Origin: Eggerthellaceae bacterium UBA5808
Lineage (GTDB): Bacteria > Actinomycetota > Coriobacteriia > Coriobacteriales > Eggerthellaceae
Length of the DNA stretch: 24,944 nucleotides
Reading direction: 5' to 3'
Assembly: GCA_002417975.1 (NCBI GenBank)
Contig: DIDE01000010.1
Span: 1-24,944 of the forward strand
Shown here: piece by piece, positions 8,212 to 14,037 of the stretch
How the letters are laid out: every line of letters starts with the position of its first letter
How positions within the stretch are numbered: position 1 is the stretch's first letter
Notes under the pieces: model-generated
What the model saw: the letters and a program-made list of their open reading frames with translations, nothing else
Told to the model about the DNA's origin: nothing
The model's database searches: none
Made by a program: the position numbers and the translations under genes

Positions 8212-8868
8212 TTAGAAGCAAAGTCCTTTAGTAAGAAACTCCTTAGGCGCATCGATTACGCGATCAGCATGTGCTTCTACCAAATCAGAACCTGGATGGT
8301 ATCCCCAGCTCACACCAACAGAATGTGTACCAGCTCGCTGAGCAACTTCGATGTCTGTTGGAGAATCTCCCACATACACCGTCTGCTGAGGAAGCACGCC
8401 AAGAGCCGCTATAGATGCAAGCAATCCAATAGGGTCAGGTTTGCGTGGAAAGCCCTTGCCTTCACCATGAACAAAATCGGCCTTTCCTGGCAGATAGCGA
8501 TGAACCGCATAGCGTGCTGCCTGGTTAAACTTATTTGAGAGTATGCCAATTTTGATCTGCTGCTCATGTAACATATCTAGAACTTCAACGATACCGTCGA
8601 ATGGTTTTGTATACGTATACCCACATTCCGGATACAGCTTTTTCCAGAGAGCTAGTGCACGATCAACATCAGTTTTGTTCGTACCACTGGGAACTGCTTG
8701 TTCTATTAAAGGACGCGCGCCTCCCCCAATGTAGGAACATATTTCCTCGGAAGTATGCGTAGGATATCCCATACGATCAAGTGTCGTATTAGTAAGAACC
8801 GTAAGATCCTTTAGAGTATCTAGCAACGTACCATCAAGATCAAAAATACATGCTTTTACTTGCTCCAT
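8212..8868 (-). CDS. HAD-superfamily phosphatase, phosphoglycolate phosphatase-like
   Basis: A 218-residue HAD phosphatase. Motif I is CIFDLDGTLLDT with nucleophile Asp10 and acid/base Asp12; motif II is GILSNK with Ser111; motif III is Lys143 in RKPDP; motif IV is VYVGDSPTDIEVAQRAG with Asp168 and Asp172. The alpha-helical cap is inserted after motif I (about 15-85), as in the Gph/PGP subfamily. Substrate cannot be read from the sequence; 2-phosphoglycolate, pyrophosphate or sugar phosphates are all possible. GTG at 8871 and ATG at 8868 are adjacent; I chose the ATG. Shine-Dalgarno pairing is weak (AAAGG about 15 nt upstream). The gene stands alone behind a possible structured leader. Confidence 0.88.
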   Translation of the reverse strand: MEQVKACIFDLDGTLLDTLKDLTVLTNTTLDRMGYPTHTSEEICSYIGGGARPLIEQAVPSGTNKTDVDRALALWKKLYPECGYTYTKPFDGIVEVLDMLHEQQIKIGILSNKFNQAARYAVHRYLPGKADFVHGEGKGFPRKPDPIGLLASIAALGVLPQQTVYVGDSPTDIEVAQRAGTHSVGVSWGYHPGSDLVEAHADRVIDAPKEFLTKGLCF

Positions 8869-9021
8869 CACGTATCACACTTGCCTTTGTTCGCTTGTGT
8901 GGACGCAGAGGATTCCCCCAACCGATGCAAAGCTCACCGGAATGAAAAGATGTCATGAGAATCGGTGGCGCATAAGCGTCCCGACACGGGAGGATCGTAC
9001 CTCCAACTATCGTCTATTGTA
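8869..9021 (-). ncRNA. Possible structured 5' leader RNA of the HAD gene, with candidate -10
   Basis: A TACAAT (-10-like, 9021-9016 on minus) would start a transcript near 9009, about 140 nt before the HAD start. The transcript could fold into a GGAGG/CCTCC hairpin (8989-9004), then a long-range GGACGC/GCGTCC pairing (8901-8906 with 8976-8981) enclosing ACCGAT/ATCGGT (8921-8926 with 8961-8966). A competing CACCG/CGGTG pairing (8935-8939 with 8963-8967) uses overlapping bases, as switching leaders do. I tested it by eye against c-di-GMP, cobalamin, SAM, TPP and T-box consensus features and none fits. The rest of 9022-9240 shows nothing recognisable. Confidence 0.35.
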
Positions 9022-9240
9022 CGCACCCCATCATAGGCAAAAATACGTTAAGCGCAAATGATCAGCACGGATTAACAGACGAATTAGACAAGCTCACATA
9101 AAGCCACATGCATCATGATGAATGAGAACATTCGGACTATGCAGTAATCGAATTACGGTTAGCAAAAATGCAGAATAAATAAGAAATCTCGATGAATATT
9201 GAAGGCATTGTGATCAAATCATTATCAGCCACGATGCAAC

Positions 9241-9249
9241 AAAAAAAGA
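9241..9249 (-). terminator. T-run after tRNA-Gly
   Basis: The encoded CCA end is followed directly on the minus strand by TC and seven T residues. The tRNA acceptor and T arms could serve as the hairpin. No separate stem is seen. Confidence 0.5.
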
Positions 9250-9324
9250 TGGAGCGGGTGACGGGACTCGAACCCGCGAATACAAGCTTGGGAAGCTTGC
9301 GCCTTACCACTTGGCGACACCCGC
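9250..9324 (-). tRNA. tRNA-Gly (anticodon CCC), CCA encoded
   Basis: A full cloverleaf on the minus strand: acceptor GCGGGTG/CACCCGC, D arm GCC-AAGTGGTAA-GGC, anticodon arm CAAGC-TTCCCAA-GCTTG with CCC at 9292-9290, and T arm GCGGG-TTCGAGT-CCCGT. The discriminator base is T (9253), followed by a genomically encoded CCA (9252-9250). Length is 75 nt with the CCA. The CCC anticodon reads GGG codons. Confidence 0.97.
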
Positions 9325-9350
9325 ATCGGTCGATAAGTATACCAGAACGA

Positions 9351-10997
9351 TCAAGGGCGACCTTTAAAGACTATGTATAAGCTTAAAATAAGCGCACCCA
9401 AAAATCCGAGAAAGCCGATCGCTGGAATGCCAAGTATACGTGGCTCCATCTGAGTCATGCAGAGCATGGATGATCCAATAAATAATCCAGCTGTTATCAT
9501 GCCAAGTGTCAGACGATCGATAGTGCTCTCAAGCTTTGACATCGGTTTTTCTAATTCTCGCGGTTCAACCCGCACCGATAGCTCGCCTTTCATCAACATA
9601 TCAAGCACGTCAAAAAGTTGCGACGGCGCATTAAATCCTTTTTTCGAAAGTTTACGAAGTGCCATGAGCGCATCGCGCAACTCTTGCCGAACATCAAAAT
9701 CAGCAATCAAACTATGCCGCATATATTCATCGATGCTTCCCACGATACTAATATCGGGAGCAATGGTCTCGATCGTCCCCTCAAAGCTCATGATGCCGCG
9801 CGCAAGCATCGTAAATGAAGGAGGCATCATAATATGCTGACCACGAATTAGCGCCAATAAGTCACCTAGCGCTGATGCGATATCAAGATCAGCAATATCG
9901 TCCGAAGCATAGCGCGAAATCATTGCGTCAAGTTCACGCAATAAACGACCCTGATCAATATCACCCACAGGGCGTCCCCATATAAGCAACGTCTTTTTGA
10001 GTTCCTGCGGATCACGACTCGCTACAGCAAAAAAGAGCTGACGCAGCAAACCGCGATCATTTGCCGTAAGGCGACCAACCATACCAAGGTCAATCCATTC
10101 GATGCCATCTGGTACAACAATAATATTGCCTGCATGAGGATCTGCATGGAATAGCCCATCATCAAGCATTTGCTTAATGTAATTCTGGGTAATGAGCGTA
10201 CCCATTTCGTGCATGTCGACATCCATATGCGCAATCGCATCTACATCATCAATGTGTGGACCTTCAACGTAATCCATCACGAGTATAGTTTCGCTCGTTA
10301 GATCTTCAAACACACGCGGCGACGTAATATGCTCAACGTCTTCGCAGTTACGACGAAAGTCCTTAAGGTTTTGCGCTTCTTTTCGAAAGTCAATTTCGTC
10401 TTTTACGGTGCGGTCGAGCTCATCAACAAATGCAGAGATTTCGAACCCACCATGGCCGAGCGGTGTGATTTCCAAAAGATCATTGGCACGCCGTAGCAAT
10501 GAAATGTCATCATTCATCAGTTTTTTTACTTGGGGTCGTTGCACTTTTACCGCAACGACATCACCAGTTTCGCGAATGACTGCTTTATGCACCTGCGCAA
10601 CTGATGCAGACCCAAGCGGTGTAGGTTCAAGAGTGCTGAATACTTTGGTGTAATCGCCGTCGTATACCTCGTTTAAGCGATTAGTTACTTCTTCGAAAGA
10701 CATCGGGGTTGCCTGTGTCCGAAGTGATGCGAACGCATCGCAGTATTCTTCAGGAAAAATATCACGACGGGCAGACATAATCTGTCCCATTTTAACGAAT
10801 GTGGGGCCAAGGTCCTCCATGACTGAAACAACATTTTGGGGAGATACCCCTTGATACAAACGATGTTTCCAAAGGATTCCTATGATTTCGCGCAGCCGTT
10901 TACTCGATGTCTTATCTGCTGCACCATTTTTGAGGGCGCGAGCGAGTAAGAGCGCTTCGCTTTTGCGCCCGGAAAGCAGACCATCCGTATCCGCCAT
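9351..10997 (-). CDS. UbiB/ABC1/ADCK-family atypical kinase
   Basis: A 548-residue member of the ABC1 atypical kinase family, linked to isoprenoid-quinone synthesis. Motifs: FVKMGQIMSARRDIFP, holding the family KxGQ signature (Lys69-Gln72); LGSASVAQVHKA in place of the Ala-rich loop; VAVKVQRP with Lys151; DEIDFRKEA; HADPHAGN (284-291), the catalytic-loop signature; and IDLGMVGR (302-309) with the metal-binding Asp303. Two hydrophobic segments at the C-terminus (MITAGLFIGSSMLCM and AIGFLGFLGALILSLYIVF) would anchor it in the membrane, as in UbiB. The ATG at 10997 follows GGGAG by 6 nt; a TTG nine codons upstream is less likely. It is not adjacent to men genes, so a menaquinone role is inference. 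Confidence 0.93.
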   Translation of the reverse strand: MADTDGLLSGRKSEALLLARALKNGAADKTSSKRLREIIGILWKHRLYQGVSPQNVVSVMEDLGPTFVKMGQIMSARRDIFPEEYCDAFASLRTQATPMSFEEVTNRLNEVYDGDYTKVFSTLEPTPLGSASVAQVHKAVIRETGDVVAVKVQRPQVKKLMNDDISLLRRANDLLEITPLGHGGFEISAFVDELDRTVKDEIDFRKEAQNLKDFRRNCEDVEHITSPRVFEDLTSETILVMDYVEGPHIDDVDAIAHMDVDMHEMGTLITQNYIKQMLDDGLFHADPHAGNIIVVPDGIEWIDLGMVGRLTANDRGLLRQLFFAVASRDPQELKKTLLIWGRPVGDIDQGRLLRELDAMISRYASDDIADLDIASALGDLLALIRGQHIMMPPSFTMLARGIMSFEGTIETIAPDISIVGSIDEYMRHSLIADFDVRQELRDALMALRKLSKKGFNAPSQLFDVLDMLMKGELSVRVEPRELEKPMSKLESTIDRLTLGMITAGLFIGSSMLCMTQMEPRILGIPAIGFLGFLGALILSLYIVFKGRP

Positions 10998-11095
10998 ATT
11001 CGACTCCCGTCCTCTGTTATCCAACCTCTGCAGAATCGTGTATTTCTTTATAAGACGATCATAATACTATGTATACATACCTTACGTACCCATTT

Positions 11096-11710
11096 TTAAA
11101 GTGCAAGCACGTCAACAAGCTGCGCCCCAAATGACTTCGCCGCCTGTGGACCACAAGCAGTTACAACAGTCGCACCCGTCTTGGCCGTATCAACGACGAC
11201 ATCATCATCAACCCACTGCGCACCGTGCGCTTCAAGATCCGCACGGCAATCAGGCCACGCGGTTGCACGCAGTCCCTTAAGTAGACCCGCATGAGCAAGA
11301 GTAGTCGGCGCAATGCATATTGCCGCAATTGGCAAACCAGCAACAACCGAATTGCTAAGCAGATTCCATAGGTGAGTATCGTCAAAGTAACATGCTGCTC
11401 CAGATCCGCCTACACAAACAATCAGGTCCCAATCAGACTTATGAATATCACCAAGAGCACTATCAGCAGAGACAGTCGCGCCAAGCATCCCCGTGCACAC
11501 CCCCGCATGTACACTTGCAACGAGTATCTGTGCTCCTGCTGCCCGCAACGCCTCATAAGGTAATTGGAATTCCTCATCACGAAAATCTTGAGGAGCAATA
11601 ACCATCAATACATGCGGTGCGCTCTGCCTTGATACATTGTTAGTATGTTCGCTAGCGCAATCTTCCTGTAGATCGCTCGCATTTGATTGGTTTGTATGTA
11701 TGTGAGTCAT
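11096..11710 (-). CDS. DJ-1/PfpI family protein
   Basis: About 204 residues with the class I glutamine-amidotransferase-like fold of DJ-1/PfpI. The first ~32 residues are polar and look like a tail. The domain begins HVLMVIAPQDFRDEE, carrying the acidic residue that usually contacts the active Cys. VCVGGSGAACYF follows, and IAAICIAPTTLAHAGLL holds the nucleophile-elbow Cys (Cys132). The C-terminal part (TVVTACGPQAAKSFGAQLVDVL) matches the family. Members act as deglycase-like enzymes, chaperones or peptidases; none can be assigned. ATG at 11710 is preferred over GTG at 11719 because AGGGG lies about 10 nt before the ATG and almost touches the GTG. It is divergent from the GGDEF gene across 257 nt. 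Confidence 0.88.
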   Translation of the reverse strand: MTHIHTNQSNASDLQEDCASEHTNNVSRQSAPHVLMVIAPQDFRDEEFQLPYEALRAAGAQILVASVHAGVCTGMLGATVSADSALGDIHKSDWDLIVCVGGSGAACYFDDTHLWNLLSNSVVAGLPIAAICIAPTTLAHAGLLKGLRATAWPDCRADLEAHGAQWVDDDVVVDTAKTGATVVTACGPQAAKSFGAQLVDVLAL

Positions 11711-11924
11711 GGATAGCACACCCCTCTTAGACGCATCCCACTACGACAATACCTTGTACATCCAACTTCGATGCATAGTCTCTACCTATATTGTCCCGTT
11801 GAGATCACTATATATCAAATTACGTACGCGCTGCTCGGTATAAAACCGCTAAAAGATAAGACAAAATACGAACAGAGCTAACGCGTATCTACTGTGTAAA
11901 CAAATACAATCTTTGCTATATCTA

Positions 11925-11954
11925 TTGGACACCAGATACTATCTAACGTATGAT
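11925..11954 (+). promoter_or_regulatory. Promoter of the diguanylate cyclase gene
   Basis: TTGGAC (11925-11930), an 18-nt spacer and TATGAT (11949-11954). The predicted start near 11961 leaves a leader of only about 7 nt (AGGGTGA) before the ATG at 11968, so the mRNA is nearly leaderless with a minimal AGGG ribosome site. Confidence 0.55.
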
Positions 11955-11967
11955 GCACATAGGGTGA

Positions 11968-13398
11968 ATGAAGGGTATCGTTATCGAATTAGATTCTCCG
12001 CATATCACACAATCGGGCATCGAGTTTATCCCGATTGGAGTTCTATCGCTTAAGTTCAGTAATCATGGATTAAGCGATCTTATTTCCAATTCCCTATTCA
12101 AACGCATCATCAGAACGCCTGATACACCTAAATCTACACCCGTTATACCAGAACAATCACCATATCCACTTACGCTTCCACAGGATAATTTAATCGATCA
12201 ACCATCGGTTAATGACATATCAGCAAAAGAAGTTACCGCCAAAGAAGTCATCAGCCGATTCCGTTGCTTATACCCAACGTTATCAAATATTATTCGTAAG
12301 ATATCAGTCGAAAAAACGGGGAAACCGTTTACTCGTAAGATCACCGCTTATTACGAGCATAAAACAGTTATGTATCTTATGAATGTGAGTGTATGGTTCA
12401 ACACACAGAATGAACCATTCTGCTGCTGTACCTTTTCTAATGTCGATAGTGTAAGCAAGCAAAATCTTGCCCTTTTGCACGATAGCGACCTTTATCAAGA
12501 TCTTCTAGCTAAAACTGATGACATCGTTTGCGACATCGATGTTGACGACAATGGCGTCAACCTTATGAATGTCCATCATCCAAATCAAAAATTGGTACCT
12601 CACCGGACTGAACGAAGAACAATCTATGTTCATCCAGCTACCTCACTTATTTATGCTGCCGATCGACAACGAACGATACGTGCTATCAAAGATGCAGCTC
12701 AACATCATGTTGGAGGCACATGCGATTGTCGTTTGCTAATCGAAAGCGACGATCCGCAATGGTACCGTATGAGTTTCCATCCTCTTGATAGCGCAAGCGA
12801 TCATACTCATTACGTGTGCCTCATGAGAGAAATAGCTGGCGAGCAGAAGCTCCGCAGCGCTCTGATCTCGGAGCATATGAAACGGCTGCATTATGCTCAT
12901 ACGTCAGAAATTGACTCTATGACAGGTCTTCTTAATAGACGCGGCCTTGGTCGTACACTCGATTCGCTGCTCAAAAACGAGCGAGGACATGCCGCGGTTC
13001 TTCTTTTGGACCTTGATAATTTTAAGCTCGTTAATGATTTATATGGTCATCAAAAAGGTGATGCTCTTCTAGCCGAAATCAGCAGGCGCCTCCGATCGAT
13101 CTGCCGGCCAACCGACATCCTTGCACGACTGGGTGGCGATGAATTTGTGGTTATCTTACCAGGTATCACCAAGCAATCAGTAGCAATTCAAAGTGCGCAA
13201 AGAATCATACATATGCTAGAAGGCGTAAGTAAGCAGCTTGATATAGACAAAGCATCATTAAATGTAAGTATCGGCATTGCGCTGTTCCCGGCAAATGGAC
13301 GAACGCGACCTCTCTTATATAAGGCAGCAGATGATGCACTCTACGCAGCAAAATATAAGGGTAAAGGCACGTATTCTGTCGCACCAATCGAAGCGTAA
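11968..13398 (+). CDS. Diguanylate cyclase, soluble PAS-GGDEF protein
   Basis: 476 residues with no transmembrane segment. The C-terminal third is a GGDEF domain that makes cyclic di-GMP from two GTP: DSMTGLLNRRGL (316-327), LLLDLDNFKLVND (345-357) with the metal-binding Asp residues, RLGGDEFVVILPG with an intact GGDEF at 389-393, and LNVSIGIALFP. An RxxD (Arg380-Pro-Thr-Asp383) lies exactly five residues before GGDEF, the position of the inhibitory I-site, so product feedback is expected. Residues about 180-290 (DIVCDIDVDDNG, then QWYRMSFHPLD, then HYVCLMREI) resemble a PAS_3-type sensor; about 95-160 may be a second, weaker PAS. Residues 1-90 are unassigned. A TGA directly precedes the ATG, so no longer start exists in frame. 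Confidence 0.93.
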   Translation: MKGIVIELDSPHITQSGIEFIPIGVLSLKFSNHGLSDLISNSLFKRIIRTPDTPKSTPVIPEQSPYPLTLPQDNLIDQPSVNDISAKEVTAKEVISRFRCLYPTLSNIIRKISVEKTGKPFTRKITAYYEHKTVMYLMNVSVWFNTQNEPFCCCTFSNVDSVSKQNLALLHDSDLYQDLLAKTDDIVCDIDVDDNGVNLMNVHHPNQKLVPHRTERRTIYVHPATSLIYAADRQRTIRAIKDAAQHHVGGTCDCRLLIESDDPQWYRMSFHPLDSASDHTHYVCLMREIAGEQKLRSALISEHMKRLHYAHTSEIDSMTGLLNRRGLGRTLDSLLKNERGHAAVLLLDLDNFKLVNDLYGHQKGDALLAEISRRLRSICRPTDILARLGGDEFVVILPGITKQSVAIQSAQRIIHMLEGVSKQLDIDKASLNVSIGIALFPANGRTRPLLYKAADDALYAAKYKGKGTYSVAPIEA

Positions 13399-13551
13399 AA
13401 TCATCGTTTAGTAAAAAGGAATAGTAACAGTAGAGCTATTAAACTCAGCAACTCATTGTGGAATAGTGCACTCTCATGCACTTCATTATCTCTATGTACT
13501 CAATAATCTGTGATAGATAACTTTATCAGTCAGCAACTCTGTACTAATCTG
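13399..13551. other. Non-coding stretch after the GGDEF gene
   Basis: It holds a weak hairpin (AGTGCA/TGCACT near 13466-13483) with no proper T-run, so there is no clear terminator for the upstream gene. Two copies of TCAGCAACTC are present (13445-13454 and 13530-13539). No gene is seen. Confidence 0.4.
13526..13539 (+). repeat. Direct repeat TCAGTCAGCAACTC, copy upstream of the hairpin cluster
   Basis: Twelve bases (TCAGTCAGCAAC) recur at 14003-14014 just upstream of the addB -10 element, and the last ten (TCAGCAACTC) also occur at 13445-13454. Three related copies within 570 nt, one in a promoter, could be a protein-binding site. Confidence 0.4.
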
Positions 13552-13732
13552 TCCGATCTGCCGATGCCATTAGATTGGCATCGGCGGATGATCGGATCAT
13601 ATCAACACCGGAGATCGTTCTTTATCGCACAAGAGGGAGAGAGGAGGGTTGTGCGACAACTGTACTTGCCAAGCAAGTACCTCTCCGTAGGCGTGTCGAT
13701 GCAAAATAACAGAGGAGGGAGGGGGCATCGAC
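13552..13732. ncRNA. Cluster of four strong hairpins; candidate structured RNA, strand uncertain
   Basis: Four perfect stems lie in 181 nt. (1) TCCGATC/GATCGGA (13552-13558 with 13590-13596) around GCCGATGCCA/TGGCATCGGC (13560-13569 with 13576-13585). (2) TCGCACAA/TTGTGCGA (13625-13632 with 13649-13656), 16-nt loop GAGGGAGAGAGGAGGG. (3) GTACTTGC/GCAAGTAC (13662-13669 with 13673-13680). (4) GTCGATGC/GCATCGAC (13695-13702 with 13725-13732), 22-nt loop ending AGAGGAGGGAGGGG. Loops 2 and 4 are G/A-rich on plus and C/U-rich with CCUCC on minus. On plus, CTCTCC (13681-13686) could pair with GGAGAG in loop 2, and CCCCCTC near 13849 with GAGGGGG in the stem-loop 4 region. The two-hairpin C-rich arrangement on minus recalls the actinobacterial 6C RNA idea; I claim no identity. 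No clear promoter or terminator fixes the strand. Confidence 0.5.
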
Positions 13733-14002
13733 CACCTGACATCACTTACTATGACAGGTTTTACGTATCTGCATAGCACCCGCAATAGGGTATTTTGCCT
13801 TTATACCTATCGCACGAACGGTGTTATTCGAGTGATTTACGCATTAATCCCCCTCTTCTCACCCATCCACATACACCTCTTATAACATAAAAACCTTTGT
13901 ATAAAGGTACCTCTTTTGGCATTCTTTGCTGAGCCTCCCTATGTGCATCCATATACAGAATACTTCGGACTCATAAAGCTTTTTGCATAGGACGCCTTTT
14001 TG
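13733..14002. other. Non-coding stretch before addB with a weak hairpin and pyrimidine-rich patch
   Basis: A bulged stem ATAGGGTAT/ATACCTAT (13785-13793 with 13803-13810) and a 6-bp stem ACCTTT/AAAGGT (13893-13898 with 13903-13908) occur here. The second is followed on plus by ACCTCTTTT and on minus by TTTTT, so it could be a weak terminator in either direction. The plus strand at 13849-13880 is strikingly C/T-rich. No gene is seen. Confidence 0.35.
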
Positions 14003-14014
14003 TCAGTCAGCAAC
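14003..14014 (+). repeat. Direct repeat TCAGTCAGCAAC at the addB promoter
   Basis: Second 12-base copy of the repeat found at 13526-13537. It lies 11 bases upstream of the addB -10, where a -35 or activator site would sit. Confidence 0.4.
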
Positions 14015-14022
14015 ACGGCGCA

Positions 14023-14037
14023 TGCTACAATAACCGC
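14023..14037 (+). promoter_or_regulatory. Extended -10 promoter placing addB on a leaderless mRNA
   Basis: TGCTACAAT (TG at 14023-14024, TACAAT at 14026-14031) is followed by six bases and then the ATG at 14038. Transcription usually begins 6-7 nt after the -10, so the first transcribed base would be at or next to the A of the start codon. No Shine-Dalgarno is present, which agrees. Confidence 0.6.

Noticed and set aside
8901..9004. Resemblance to a c-di-GMP (GEMM) or T-box RNA on plus (GATGCAAAGC, GGTGGCGC)
   Set aside because: Other conserved parts (GNRA loop hairpin, AGGGTGG with ACCGCG, Stem I) are missing and no gene lies downstream on plus.
8895..9062. Open plus-strand frame of about 50 codons opposite the HAD leader
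   Set aside because: No ribosome site, arbitrary composition, and it lies over the paired leader.
9192..9380. 62-codon plus-strand frame
   Set aside because: It runs through the tRNA-Gly gene on the other strand and into the kinase gene.
13510..13776. An 88-codon plus-strand frame (and a 62-codon minus one) across the hairpin cluster
   Set aside because: It begins at a GTG without a ribosome site, runs through four perfect palindromes and reads as no known protein; the hairpins explain the sequence better.
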